A stretch of 64,000 bases of DNA, taken from contig JBAOKB010000126.1 in assembly GCA_037044905.1 (NCBI GenBank), positions 310,001-374,000 on the forward strand, in the 5' to 3' direction. Both the position numbers and the translations under genes were made by a program. How positions within the stretch are numbered: position 1 is the stretch's first letter; each line of letters opens with the position of its first letter. The DNA comes from Hortaea werneckii. Its lineage: Eukaryota > Ascomycota > Dothideomycetes > Mycosphaerellales > Teratosphaeriaceae. Under the pieces are notes generated by a model. That model saw only the letters and a program-made list of their open reading frames with translations, did not search any database and had not been told where the DNA came from. Shown in pieces: positions 33,576 to 46,004 of this stretch.

Positions 33576-34762
33576 TTATATCAGTCCACACATTCGCAGG
33601 TTCTCTTGTATGATGATGTCGTTGACAGCGGCCATGACGAATCTTATCTGCATCGTGTCGGTCGCGCATGTGAAGTGGGTGTAGATTTGCTTAGTCGGGT
33701 GCTGGTTAAGCCTAGAGAAAAGTTGTTAGTATCATGCACACATGGACTGGCGTAGCCTCTGCTGACGGAGCGGGCGAACTTACGACACGAAGCGGTTGAG
33801 GATGTAGTCGCAGGCTGCACCGTAGTCCTGGCCACCCTCGTAGTCTGGGAAGTAGTTCTTCATCGGCGACACCGGGAGCTTCTCTTTGAATCTGTCGATC
33901 TTGTTCAAGAAGAGAATGATGCTGGTCTTGGTGAACCACCTGCTGTTGCAGATGGAGTCGAAAAGTGTGAGCGCCTCCTGCATACGGTTGACCGTCTCAT
34001 CCTCGAAAAGCAGCTGATCGTACTCGGATATGGCCACAAGGAATAGGATGGTTGTCACGTTTTCGAAGCAGTGAATCCACTTCTTCCGCTCTGATCTCTG
34101 ACCGCCAACATCGAACATTCGGTAGGTGAGGTCGCCAATGATGAAGGTAGTTTCTGTAATACCGGTCGTCTTGACACGAGATCTGAGCACGTCTTGATCC
34201 GAGGGTATGTATGTTGGGGACGCGATAGTGTCGATGGTGTCAAAGTAGTACTTCGCACTGTCATTGAGCTGGTATTCCCGGCTTCGCTGGAACGCTGCTT
34301 GCACGCCGGCATCTTGCCAAAGCGTCTTGATAGCCTGACCGACTTCAGGGGGAAGGACGTCGCCTTCGATCTGTGCAGGTTGCATGAAGATAGTCTGCAC
34401 GTGGTATTCGGCTCGCTGGTCCTCGAGCGGGATCTCTAAGCTCTCCATCGCCTCGAGAATGACGCGCATTGACTGGCAAGTGTTTGAAAATATTATCTGT
34501 AGCGTTGTTAGCGACTCATGGTAGAGAGCGATCGTCCAAAAGTGCGTACCTCTCTGAAGCTTTCCCGCTCATCTCTTGAGTAGCCACCCTCGTGTATGAG
34601 CTTCATCTGTTTTAGAATGGTTGACTTGCCCGATTCACCGGCGCCAAGCAGCAGCATCTTGATCTCGTTCCGCAGGTTCATCTTGTCCCTCTTCAACTGG
34701 TTCTCGATTTCCTCATTTCGCTGCTTGCCCTCCTTGGACTCTGAACTCTGACCACAACCCAT
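33576..34762 (-). CDS. Heterotrimeric G protein alpha subunit, group I (Gpa1/GNA-1/FadA type)
   Basis: This GTP-binding alpha subunit at the inner plasma membrane signals from seven-helix receptors to cAMP and MAPK pathways controlling growth, mating and virulence in fungi. Minus-strand exons 34550-34762, 33784-34496 and 33576-33711 give 353 residues, exactly the family size. MGCGQS supplies the myristoylation Gly2 and palmitoylation Cys3. The P-loop GAGESGKS is at 40-47; the switch I arginine is in DVLRSRVKTTGI; switch II is DVGGQRSERKKW with the catalytic Gln; FLNKID and TCATDT complete the guanine site. The C-terminus CGLI has the Cys at -4 that defines the pertussis-toxin-sensitive G-alpha-i-like fungal group I. 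Only two introns remain; several fungal orthologues have more. Confidence 0.96.
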
Positions 34763-37700
34763 CTTTGCGGTATAATCTGCCTACGCGCAGAAGCGCTCTG
34801 CTGGTGATCGAGCTGTCTGTAGAAAGTGTGTGTCGGATCTCGGGTCGGTCACAGAGAGGTCCTTGGGGGAGTAACGTTCAAGGAGGTGATTGAAAGCGAC
34901 GAGTGATCTATGATGAAGTGACGTTGTCAGTGTATGGACTCCATCAACGGCACGATGGTAGCTTAGTGATCATGGAGTCTCGAATTTGCGCCGTGAGCGC
35001 CGCAAGCCGAGGGCTCGGTGCGCTGGCAGGAGCGCAAGCCGGTCATGCCCCTATAACAGAGGTTTGCTAAGCTCGCAGGGGGATGTTGTCGAGGCTTCAT
35101 CGAACTTCTCGGTGCCGAAGCGATTTTGGTTGCATTTGGCTGCTTCGGTTGTGCAGCAACGACTGCATCACTTTCGATTCTGAAACTCACCTTCGAAACA
35201 CTTGCTCGCGAGCGGGCGAGTTTTCGCGCCTGGAAGAACAATGTGGAGTGCTGGCGGCGGTGGTGGTGATGGCGGTGATGCTGCTGGTGCTGCTGCTGGT
35301 GCTGCTGCTGTCCGCGATATCTGACGGATCTCGGGCTTCCGAGCCAGAAGCGTCGATGGGCAGTGTCGCGTGCGCTTGGCAGTTCGATATTGCCAATGAA
35401 AATGGGCAAGTCGTGTGGTATGCAGCTGTGCCGCAGTAGGTGAGAGGGTAGCGGGACAGATCAAGGCAAACCTTGGGCGACCTGTCAAGAGGAGGAGGCT
35501 TAATGATTGGTAAAGCTGAGCCGGCAAGGAAAGGCCTGACGGCGCTCGAATTTGGCTTCCGGGAAGCGACACCCTATTTCCCAAGCCCGGTGCACGTCCC
35601 GGCCAATCAAATGTCCCTTCCGTTGGCTTGATGTTTGGCTGGCTTCTGGCTTGACTACTGCTGCCCGCGTGCCCGCCGAAGCGTCTGCTCTGCGATGGGG
35701 GATGCGATCGACGTCGGGGAAGTGATGACAAGTGGAAGCAGAGGTGGATCAGCGCTGGAGGAAGTGGAACTAAGACGTGTGAGGACGGGAGGCTGGCGCT
35801 GCAGACAATGCCGTGCGACGCACTGAGAAAGAGAGAGTCTGTCTGAGAGTACTATGTACCTAGGTCGTACACCACCACCACACACACCTGGGCACTTCTG
35901 GTCCGGCTCAGAGCGAGGGACGGAGGTTGGGCTGAGCTCTCGCCGCTGCCGAACGGCCCCTGACGAACTTGATTCGATCGCGGCTACGACCGCGCTAGCG
36001 CTAAGCGAACTGTCTCAGCTGCACGTCCAGATACGCCGCTGCTTCGAAAGCCGTACAGTGCCAACCCTACCTACTGTACTCGGCCGACCGCTGATTATGA
36101 TATGTTTTTTTCTAGTCCGGCGTCATGAAAAATCCCGAAAGTGAGCGCAACGGTCGTGGAAAGCTACCTAAATCATTTGAACACCAACTGGCCAGCCGGG
36201 TGCAACTCGCGATGCACTGCAGCACCCAGCCGCATCAGGACCGAACTTGAGCAACTCGAGACATATCTTTGGAGGGAGATCGTCGAGCTGCATCAGCCAC
36301 ATCCGTCCCTTCGGTACAAAGCCAGACGGTCACACCTTAAAAAAGTGTTGGCTTTCAAGACCTTTGATGATTGTAAAACTTCAAGTATACGATCCGCCAG
36401 ACCGACACTGTTTCGTGCAGACAAAAGGAGGACGGCACGCTCGGCTGCGGTAATCTCAGAGACCTAAAATCCATTCTGAAACTGAACCAGCAACGGCTTC
36501 TGGCCGGCTTCTCGAACAAAATTGTCGTTATTCGCGGCCGCTCCGCCGCGCGGCGTGCCCTTCTACACAGCGAACCAGTGGGAGAAGCGCGGAAGATGCC
36601 GAAGCGGCGATCGACGGGAGATCAGTTATTTACGGACCGCTTCAAGAAAGCCCCTTGCTCTCTTGGGGAGAACTACGCGCAACCAACGCGTACCGTATAC
36701 ATCAGAGGTGACTACTGCCGAGCTGCTGCGATATCCCACGATATCAGGATCGTCGAGAAAGCGGGGCCAGAAGAATGTCATTGACAGATGTGTCTCTATC
36801 AGTCCAACTGCGTTCGAGTTGTCTGTGGCGGCGACATTTACAAGGTCACAGCATGCAGCCACCTCGGCTTGCTGCATACACTTCCAGCAGCAGCACCAGC
36901 AGACGATGCGATCGTCACTTACAGCAGAAGCAGCCACGAGCACGTCGATCATTTCACTGGTGTTTCCTCAAACTGTCGTAGCCTACCAGAATCGTTCATG
37001 AACTCCCCTCGGTGTAGCTCCTTCTAATTCATTCGCTCGGAGCGTGACAATGGTTCGCAGATGCCGGCTCCTCCAGCGTTGCACTTGACCCTGGGGAAGA
37101 ACAACTTGCTGCGCTGGCGATGTCGCACCGATCCACACGTCTCAGCACCATTATTCACAGCAGTTCCTCCGCTTGCACCGAAGACCCGTATCCGAAGCAA
37201 GGTCTTTTGGTCCTGTACTCCCATATTGCATCACGGTACATAGGACAATTGAGCTCCTTTGCATACAGGTATTATTGTCCTAGATGCACCGCCACTGGAA
37301 ACTCGTAGTAAGCAGACCCTGCCGGCATGTCTTCCAGTCATGGACTAGACTCGTTCGGACATCGCAGAGTGTAAAAGGCGAAAATGATATGCTCGTCAGT
37401 TTGTAAAAGGGGTAGCAGCAGATGGTTCTTTCTCATTCTACACATTAGGAATACAAGCAGGCCGTGTCTGACCTGTGCTATTGTCCCGCTTTGGCAATCC
37501 TTTTCCTGAGCATATCTAGGTACATAAAAGATTTTGGAAGAAACGAAGGGGTATCAACAAAGTAGCGGCGTCCAACAAAACCGACTACGCCAGAAAGAAA
37601 AAAGAAAAAAGTTCTGGTTCGAATTCTCTCCCCTGAACATCCGGTGGCGATGCCTCCGCACATCTATAAATCGCTGAAACGCAGTCGAAAAGAAAAAACG

Positions 37701-37763
37701 TTACTCTCAGAACCAGTCCACCAATCGAACTCATACCTAGAGCTTTGAACCGTCCAGAGCTTC
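34763..37763. other. 3-kb intergenic region
   Basis: This long spacer lies upstream of the G-alpha gene and downstream of the LIM gene. It contains an imperfect CTG/GGT triplet stretch at about 35258-35312. Several overlapping frames of 60-190 codons occur on both strands, none with recognisable domains or consistent coding character. I see no gene I can support. A long regulatory upstream region of the G-alpha gene is possible. Confidence 0.45.
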
Positions 37764-40328
37764 CTACATCATCATAAGCCTCGTAGTCCTGCGCTCCGCC
37801 GTCAGCGCCTTCCGATCTGGCGGGTTGAGCCCGGGACCAGCCATGCGCGCCTGGCCACGCATCGCCGCCAGGGCATGCCGCTCGCAGTATACGCGTCCGC
37901 TGATCTCAAAGTAGTCATCCGATAAGACCTGGCGGCAATCGTGACAGGTGAAGCAGCGCGGATGGTACTTCTTCTCGCCGTTGCCGCTGGCGCTGGAGCT
38001 GGTCGTCTCGAGGTACTGGCCTTCGATGCCGCGGTGGCAGCCATGGCACAGCGAGCCGTTCTGTTCGTGGTAGTGCTGCTCGCAGTACGGGTGGTTGTCG
38101 ATGACGTAGAAGTCCGCGGTGGTGAATGGCTGTTCGCAAGCTCGGCAGGTGAAGCATGCTTTGTGCCACCGGCCAGTCAGCCGTCCATCGGCTGCCTTGA
38201 CGGATTTGCCTTCGATGACCTTGCCGCAGCCACGGCAGGATGGCCTCATGCCGGTGCCGCGTCGAGAAGGCGTCGCGGATCTTGGCGGCTCTTGTGGAGT
38301 TGGCGGAAGCGGAGGGACTTCTTGAGGCGATAGGGGCCTGGTCGAGCTGCCATTCTTGAATGGTTGCTGCTGAGAAGCGTTGGACTGAGATCGAGACCTC
38401 AATCCCGGTTGCGGTGAGGCCATTCGGTACGGATCATACTCGCTCGCCGGAGGTGATGGATGCGTTGAAGAGGCTGGAGTAGGGGGCAAGGGCTGCTGAG
38501 GCGGATGCTGAAGCGGCTGCTTGTAACCTGGTGTAGGTGTAGAGAAGTTTGTGTGCAGGCTCGGCCGTGCTTGGTGCGAAGGGAAGTATCCCTGCGGCCC
38601 AGGTCCTTCTATCTGCGCAGAATGTGCAGACATCTGAAAAGCCGGATCCATAGGAGACTCAAGAGCGGGGCTCGTGATGACTGGCATGGGAGGCACATGC
38701 TCGGCAGGCTGTGCTAGTTGCTTGGTGGGTGAAGACCTATTCGAGTTACGAGGTGGCGACCTTTGCGATGGCTGCTCCGCTCGAAGTCCCGGCTTTTCCG
38801 ATTGCGCCTTGATGTTCAAGGCTGCAACCCGCATTTTTTCGTCTGCTGCATGCTGGTTCGCTTCTTGGTAAAGTGGTGAGAAGGCATCTACGCTACTGGC
38901 TGCGCTGCTGATTGGGCTCGGTCCAAGGTTGCTGCTGCTGTTGCCCAGCGACTTATGTGAAGATGTCGTTGATGATCCGGAATCTGAAGGTGCATGCGAC
39001 CTCTCTTGCTTATGTTGCTGGACAGGCTTTGGCACTGGCGGGGCGTCCTGGAGCCTATGATCCAAGCGGAGACCACTTCTACTTTGGCTTCGTGCCCGGT
39101 CGTGGGTTTGCGGAATGTGCGAGACGTCAGGTGGCGAACCGCTCGTAAGCGTTGGCCTGACTTCTCGACCCCGAACATCAGGCTCCGTGCTGCTTCTTTG
39201 AAGAGCTTGTCCTGTCGAAGGCAGGTCGGGGGCCTCGCTATGCACAGGATACGTGGCACTCCGTTCTGTGCTGCGTCGCAGCACAGGCGACTGGGCGGGC
39301 AAAGATGTCGCAGGCAGGTCCAGGGCTGGCACGTCCGCGTCTCCCGCAGGCTCTGAACTTAAATGGTTGAGGAAGCGAGGAGACAGGACATCTTCTGCTG
39401 GCCTTTCGGGTCTGATCGGTGGAGGCTTCTTCTGCTTCTCCGGTGACTGATCGATTGTCCCGGACGTGATGGTTCTTTGGTTCTGTGGACGATTGGCATG
39501 CGATGTTGAAGGTCTAGGGATTGGCTCTTCGGGTATTGGTGGAGGCTCGTGGCTAAGTTTGAGACTTGACATGCTCGGTCGTCTTTGCTGTGGTAGTTGA
39601 TGGTGACTTGGCTTTCTGCTACTCGCGACTGGTCCTCCCGTGGACGGATTTCTGCGCTCGGACCTCCCATCAAACCTCGAACTACTCCGGGACGGCGCTC
39701 TGTCGCTGAGACCTGGTGTCTTTCTGCCACTTGGCGTACCTGGCCTACTTCCGCTGCCAGCACTGCTCGGACCTGGGAAAGGAGGGAAGGCGCAGTCAAG
39801 ATTCGCCGAAAGTTCAGGACTTGGCGGCCGTGGATCCCATAGACGAGGCATTGGACTTGTTGCGCTTCGATGATTGGGTGGGCGTTGACCGTTGCTACCG
39901 GTCGATCTCGCGCTGAGCGCTGGCGACATTGGCGAATCGCTCCTTGGGGGTCGCGGTGCTAGGAATGGTCGATTGGCTGCGTCCGGGTTTATGTTTGGCG
40001 GTGCACTTCGCAAAGGTTTCGGCGCAGGCATCGGCTTTGAATCCAGAGTCGGCGCTCGCACTCGCGTTTTCGGGAGCTCAACTGGCTGGCTCTGTTGCAA
40101 TGGTGAAGGTACATGGGGTGCATTCTGCCCGCTGGCGTTCATCTGGCGCAGCGTGAATGGATTGCTGAGGCTTGCGGGGTGACTCTTTGGAGACGGTGGA
40201 GCCTTGCCACAGGTGTGGTCACCCATCTGTGCTATTTCGATCTCATCGCCGCAACTTGAGCACTTGATGGATGGCAAGAAGCTCGCGGGCCTCATGCCTT
40301 CCCCAGCGAGTGTCGATGCCAAAGACAT
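37764..40328 (-). CDS. Two-LIM-domain protein, paxillin-like
   Basis: This is a cytoskeletal or polarity scaffold of the fungal paxillin-like group; relatives act at the septation ring or hyphal tip. It is a single exon of 854 residues from the ATG at 40328. Near the N-terminus (about 23-41) is a short zinc-knuckle-like CSSCGDEIEIAQMGDHTC. Residues 45-690 are Pro/Ser/Arg-rich disorder with many SP and PPxP motifs suited to SH3 and kinase binding. LIM1 (about 693-750) runs CRGCGKVIEG, HKACFTCRAC and PYCEQH. LIM2 (about 756-815) runs CHGCHRGIEG, HPRCFTCHDC and RVYCERH, with an SSSASGNG insertion before its His. All eight zinc ligands of each LIM are present. The tail ends in an unusual RLMMM. 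Confidence 0.9.
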   Translation of the reverse strand: MSLASTLAGEGMRPASFLPSIKCSSCGDEIEIAQMGDHTCGKAPPSPKSHPASLSNPFTLRQMNASGQNAPHVPSPLQQSQPVELPKTRVRAPTLDSKPMPAPKPLRSAPPNINPDAANRPFLAPRPPRSDSPMSPALSARSTGSNGQRPPNHRSATSPMPRLWDPRPPSPELSANLDCAFPPFPGPSSAGSGSRPGTPSGRKTPGLSDRAPSRSSSRFDGRSERRNPSTGGPVASSRKPSHHQLPQQRRPSMSSLKLSHEPPPIPEEPIPRPSTSHANRPQNQRTITSGTIDQSPEKQKKPPPIRPERPAEDVLSPRFLNHLSSEPAGDADVPALDLPATSLPAQSPVLRRSTERSATYPVHSEAPDLPSTGQALQRSSTEPDVRGREVRPTLTSGSPPDVSHIPQTHDRARSQSRSGLRLDHRLQDAPPVPKPVQQHKQERSHAPSDSGSSTTSSHKSLGNSSSNLGPSPISSAASSVDAFSPLYQEANQHAADEKMRVAALNIKAQSEKPGLRAEQPSQRSPPRNSNRSSPTKQLAQPAEHVPPMPVITSPALESPMDPAFQMSAHSAQIEGPGPQGYFPSHQARPSLHTNFSTPTPGYKQPLQHPPQQPLPPTPASSTHPSPPASEYDPYRMASPQPGLRSRSQSNASQQQPFKNGSSTRPLSPQEVPPLPPTPQEPPRSATPSRRGTGMRPSCRGCGKVIEGKSVKAADGRLTGRWHKACFTCRACEQPFTTADFYVIDNHPYCEQHYHEQNGSLCHGCHRGIEGQYLETTSSSASGNGEKKYHPRCFTCHDCRQVLSDDYFEISGRVYCERHALAAMRGQARMAGPGLNPPDRKALTAERRTTRLMMM

Positions 40329-42574
40329 GGTGCGTGGTGCTCTCCAAACAATGTGTGCGCCCGTGTGTGTTCTCTTCTTCCCCGACTCCTGCTCTACTGC
40401 TCCATCGCCTTGACCCGTGTTGTTGGCCTCAATGCTCCTTCAATGAACGTCCTCTCCTCAGTCTCTCAGTGTCGTTGCTTACACGGACTCGTCCAGCCAC
40501 CGTTGACGCGTTGCCCAGGGAAGCGTGTCAGTGAGCTTTTGCGCGTCAGACGGTGAGAAACAAACGATGCTGCAGAACGCTAGGAGCTATAACAGAGCAA
40601 ATATACAACCGTAAGGAAAGGAACAGGATGAAACAACCACCAGATCGCGGGAAGGAAAAGGTTAAGGCGCCCTGGACGACAAAAACAGAACAATGCAACG
40701 GTCGAACAGGAGAAGTTGCCGGTGTCAAGCCTGTCTGTCTGTCTCTCACAGCGCTTGAAGGTCGACGCCGCAACGGTAAGTCGTGCCCTGTGGGTGGTCC
40801 CGATGCATCGCGCTTGTGAAATGAGTGTTGATCAATGCGTTGATACCCCTGGCATCTAGACTCACGTGCCATATGTTCTTGGCTGATCGTCAAACGACAT
40901 GAAGCGATAGACATGCTTCCTGGGTGTGAACGGCGAGCATCAAACTATTCGCGATCTGTCGTCCTCTATGCTCTAGAACTATTCGAGGGGCATATAGAGG
41001 TTGTCCTGTGAAGCAGTCGTCAGCGGCCACAAAGCCAATGCCTCCGACCCAGGACCCTTTTCTCGCGGCTAGCAGGGCGGATTCACGGGCGGGAGCAGCC
41101 GGAGGGGCGAATGCAACCTGAAATTCTTCCGCTAGACTCTTGGGCCTTCCCCCTTTGGGGTCGCGCCATGGCCTGCGGAGATTTCGACATGCGAGTGATC
41201 CGACCTGCTTGGACCGCAAGGACAGCTGAGCGCTGATGTTTGCCGCCAAGGTGGCAACATAACAGTCAAATCAAGACGCCCCCTGTTGAGACGGTCTGCA
41301 TGTCTGGTACGCCATACGCCAACGTTGGTCTCTGTAACAACCGAAGGATCCCACCGATCGCCAGACGCGTGTTCTATCGCAATACCTTATTATCCAAGCG
41401 CCTTGGAGTCCTGGGCAGAAGCTGAACGCTGACATCGAGATACAACGGGGGCAGCCGGGCAAAATGCGCACGACATCATGAGCCTAATCGGGGTCGGTTC
41501 TGGTGATGATCGGTCCATCACACGCATGTCGCAATTTCTGGCAAGATTCATGTAGTCACGCAATAACCAAGGTCAGCGAGACGTGACTATGACAGCTTGG
41601 TAAGACAACTAAAGAGTGTGCTGGACGAGGTAGAGGACCCGTGAGCTGGCCTTGAGCCCTGCGACCGTGTATGATCTTGCTCATCACCTGCATGAAGAGG
41701 CTTGCCCCCAAGCTCGGCAAGCTCTTTCCCTTTGTCTCCCTCTTCCCATCAATGTGCTGCTAAGCGGCGAGATCACAAATTGAGCCAATTTCGTTAAAAA
41801 TCCACACAAAAGCACTGTATCCGACAAGGACGTCTCTCATGCGTCACAGCTCATTGGCCATTCACGTTTTTAGGAAAGTCATCTGGACGACTGTGCGAGA
41901 CCGGAGGCTTTGGGTCCCAGCCAATCGAATCGTGAATTCGCTGCGTCGTTAGAGGATCATCAGAGACATCTGCTGTTCGCGGTACGGTGACGTGCCGGTT
42001 TAGTACCTTCTTGAGAATGACTCGTACGGCCATGACTCGTGGCTGAAATGCGTAAAGGCATCCTGTTCATGTGGGGTCTGGGGCACGGCAGTTGACGACA
42101 ATACACACAGGTGCTCTTCTCTGATAACTACTGTCTTGCTGCTTGCAACATAAATTTGCAGGGCGAACGATTGGTCCAACGACACTGGTGATGCTCCAGT
42201 CCAACGTCGCGAATTTACCGATTCTTAACATCAGACGAGGTACCTCCTTCCTGTTCAAGATCCTCGTCCGGATCAATTAGTGTACCTCTCGCAACGTTCG
42301 TTCTCCGGTGAACGCAGTGATCCATCGATGGGTTAATCATTTTCAACTTCGCACTGTGTTGGGAAGACAGGATTGGAGTGATTCGCATGGGTCGTCACGA
42401 GGCACCCACATACCTTCAATCTTCGCTGCCGGAGTACCGACATGATATGAGACATCCAGGGCTGAAACAATTACATCTCGCACAGGCTAGGCTGTGTAAT
42501 AGCAACACGATATCAATGGAGTAAAGAATGCTCTGCGATTCCTCTCGAAGAATGACCCAAATCCTATGTCCCAC
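40329..42574. other. 2.2-kb intergenic region
   Basis: This region includes the LIM gene promoter and the 3' region of the membrane hydrolase gene. A minus-strand frame at 40890-41249 lacks an ATG in a sensible position and has no recognised domain. I see nothing else. Confidence 0.4.
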
Positions 42575-44055
42575 TCACCACGTGGCCTGCCTCTTCGCTG
42601 CTTCCTCTCTCAATTCCTGGGCCTCCGGAGGCGGGGACTTTCCATTGCGATATTGCCATAGTCTCGAGAAGTCCTTTACTCGCAGTGTTGAGCTTTGCCT
42701 ATTGACTATCTTCTGGACTGGTGAATTGACGTCTTGTATAAGTGAACTTCCGCCCCCAGGAGTGGGTGTCATGTGCGTAATGAGCGATTCGAGCATGCCT
42801 TCTCGTCTGTTTCTGTGAGAGCTGCTATTGATGCCATTCGTAGCTCTAACAACCTCAGACCCAACAGGGAGTGCGGGCGCTGTTTCATGCGATGCTGCCT
42901 CGGAATCGCAATCTTTGGGCTCAGCCATTTGGACAGCCGTCTCCATGAACTCATTCTTCTCCTCGACTGTTCCGTCGTCGCCAAGCGGGAACATTGCATT
43001 GAGATAATGCTGGTTCAACAGGTGACCATCGCCAGGCCTTTCGAATACTCGTCCCATGAACCGATTTGCGACTTTGGTAAAATTGAGAATGCCCCATTGG
43101 GCGACGAAGTCCCCGCTGTGTGCGTAGTGTTCTATGTGGCCGATTGATTTGACGGTGTGTTCCCGCTGTGTCTCCGCATTGATGTTGCTGAGGTAGGTTC
43201 GCAAGTCCCAGTGAGGGTTGTTGAAGTGGTTTGCAGCATTTCCGAAAGTGTAAATTTCAAGTTGGGAGAGCAATGTTTGAGGCACCTGTGTCCGAGTCAA
43301 ATTCTGTCTGTCATGAAGATCTTTGAAAGACTTGCCTCGCTTAAAAGCCAGTCCACTATAAGGCTTCCTTGAATGCCTCCTTGACTGTGGAGAATGAGGA
43401 CTATCTTATCATAATTGCTGTCCACGAGGGCGTCTTTGATCTGCTTGTACGCTACCCTGACATCGTCCGTAGAATAGGAAAAATTGCGCTCAAGCAAACA
43501 CTGTGCCAGATCGAAGACAATACCGGCTGTCGGGTTGTGTACACCACGCACGGGTCGGCGGAAAGTCAACGCAAGGCGGTCGATATTTGCTTGTAACCAG
43601 TGGGATCCAACGGCCACTCCGTTCAAGAAGATCCATCGCTCTTTGTTGTGGCCTTCGGAGTAGGGAATGTCGATCTTGCTGTCGAGGTATGCCGGCCCGT
43701 TAAGTAGCCCGCAGATCAAGGTATTCATCCCAAGCACAGAGGCGCAGTATACTAAGAACCACAGAGCTGGGCCATGTAGGATGATCCAAACCGGTATGGA
43801 TGCCAGGAACGCTAGCTGATAGACTATAAGGAAGAGATGAATTGCCAGCGTCACCATGTTCTTCACGGACCATGGATAAAGCTCGTCGAGAGGGTGGCGG
43901 GATGGCTGAAGCGATAGAATGCCAAAGATATATGGCAACTTTCGGAATCCCAATACCAGGTCGCTGAACAACAGTCTGATAGGATTCGCTGTCCAAGCAA
44001 GTGGTACAGGGTCATGAGAACTGCCCTGCTGTGAGGGTTTGAATGAGATCGCCAT
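42575..44055 (-). CDS. Membrane-anchored alpha/beta hydrolase (lipase-like)
   Basis: This is a fungal membrane protein with an alpha/beta-hydrolase core, probably acting on a lipid ester. Exon 1 is 43336-44055 and exon 2 is 42575-43285, giving 476 residues. The 50-bp intron uses a GC donor (GCAAGT) and CAG acceptor, the only choice that restores the frame and gives the family-like sequence DWLLSE-VPQTLLSQLEIYTFGNAANHF. Two or three TM segments lie at about residues 70-120 (HLFLIVYQLAFLASIPVWIIL and ALWFLVYCASVLGM). The nucleophile elbow is LILHSQGG (Ser in HSQGG). HYAHSGDFVAQWG supplies a likely catalytic His, and FGNAANHFNNP is a family hallmark. The C-terminal ~100 residues are polar. The GDPD gene diverges from it. 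Substrate and membrane are unknown. Confidence 0.82.
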
Positions 44056-46004
44056 CGGGAGACTAATAAATCAATGTTTTGCTTTTGTTGAGACAGTATG
44101 GTACAAATGCTGGGGAAGTAAAAAGTCGTAGGAGTTGAGGGGAGTTAGGACCATGATAAGGGACAGCTCGTTGCGCGAAAGCTGAAGGTCTGAATGCCGA
44201 GCGTATGCACAGATCCCGAGCTGAAAGTGAGCCGTGAGGCTGCCCTGCGCCTGCATATTTTGCGCTTAATAAATGATATGACATTCGGGTGGGAAAGCAC
44301 AAGTTGCATGCCTTCCGACATGTGAGAAGGAAAGTAAGACTGCACCGGTCAAAGCAGTGCTGCGAGCTGCCGAAGGCCGACTAATACACCGATTAGAAAA
44401 TGCGGCATCCATTTTCAATGAAGGTGATGCACAAGTTCGAGAGCAGCGTCAGCTCAAACAGACGGTGATCATGGCTGGTATTCGCACATTTGCAGTCTCG
44501 CCATCAAGTTGTCTGGTTGTCCTGCTCGAGCTCTCACGCCACAAGTGTAACCAGGAAGTCGAAGCAAGCGACAAGCATGTTGACAGGTACTGTGTTCAGC
44601 TCAGACGTACATAATAGGCTCAGCGAACGTGCTCTGTCAGCATACAGCACAGTGAGATTCATGTGAAAATCCAAGCAACAATGTGACACAGAAGAAAAGA
44701 AAATAGAAGCAGCTCGAAGCCTTGCTCTGCTACAGGTGGTAGCCATTGCACTTGTTCTCTGCCATTCTTCAGCTCGCGAAGAGAGCTATGCTGTCAGCGA
44801 GGCGAGCCTCGAGCAGAGGTGGCATTGTAACCCAACCTTGAATACACGGAATACCAAGATTAGGGCATATCATCAGTTGGTGAACTTGCCCTGAACGGCG
44901 CCGAGTGGGATTGAATGCATACAGCATTATCATTTGTCACCCCATAGTAGGAACCTTGCATTTCCAGCAACTTGAGCTCACTACATCGCCTTTCTTGCTA
45001 GAACATACTCGGAACATCCGTCGAGATTTCATCGAGCATTCGGTGGGGTTTCTTCAGCCTGCAATAACCCATTCAACCAGACTCAGGAATGCTTTCAATG
45101 TCAACGAAAGAGCGTATGTAGTGTGCCACCAAGTTGCTGTTGCCAGAGTTTTCCCATGACTCGGTACCCTGTCGGCGTAGTTCTCGCTTCTTTTAACTGA
45201 CAGGAATCACCAATAACGCTTGAATCGATGTCCAAGACGGGCATTTGCATGAGCGGCGAAAGCGTATTTTAACGCTCCTGCTCACGGTCTTGCTCGTTGA
45301 CTACACCTTGAGTGCACCAACACAAGCGTCAAGACGACTTCCTATTCCGTAATTCAGTGATCTGCCAGCGCTATCGCATGCTTGAATACAACCGTAAAGG
45401 TCAGACCATGAACACACCAGCTCGCGCTTCTGATTGGTATTCGGTGCGACCTTTCCGAGTGAGCCCCGCTCTGTCCCCTCCCCCTGCCGCTCTTGAACCT
45501 TTTGCGGCGCTCGAGATTCTTGCTCTCTGCCTAAAAGGAGCGTGACATTGCATGCACCGCGCTAGAGACACCTCGAAAGGGTAAGAAAGCATGCAAGATA
45601 CATGCACTTTCCATGTCTTAGCACGCAGATCATGGCAAGGGGGTCCCGAGCTTGAGTGAAGCTTCACCGCGCAGGCAAAGAATCATGACCCATGGCCGCC
45701 GCCTCCTCCAGCTCCTTGTGGGCCTCGGATGACGGCTCTTGCGCGGACATGGGAAACACATCGACGGCGTGCCAGTAGTGGTTGCATGTGCGCTGGCCGC
45801 TTGACTACTAAGAGACGGCATGAGGGAAGTATGAAGGCAGGTTCCGTCCCTTCCGTTCTGTATACTTTCCTACTACCTCACACGTCTCTCTCCAAAGTTC
45901 GACCGCACGTCGCCGCTATCAGACCTAGGGCAAACCGCCAACGTGTAGCACTCCAACGTTCAAATCTCGCACCGGGCGTCCTCGCTAGACGCCATCGTCT
46001 TTTC
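44056..46004. other. Divergent region between hydrolase and GDPD
   Basis: This 1.9-kb region separates two divergent lipid-related genes and should carry both promoters. From about 45729 the plus-strand frame is open into the GDPD gene. An ATG at 45831 would add an Arg-rich, presequence-like leader of 58 residues. Confidence 0.45.

Noticed and set aside
35168..35731. 187-codon minus-strand frame with His/Gln/Ala-rich stretch
   Set aside because: The low-complexity part is only the CTG/GGT triplet tract read in another frame; the rest lacks coding character and lies in the G-alpha upstream region.
40890..41249. 119-codon minus-strand frame
   Set aside because: It lacks a usable ATG and shows no recognisable motif.
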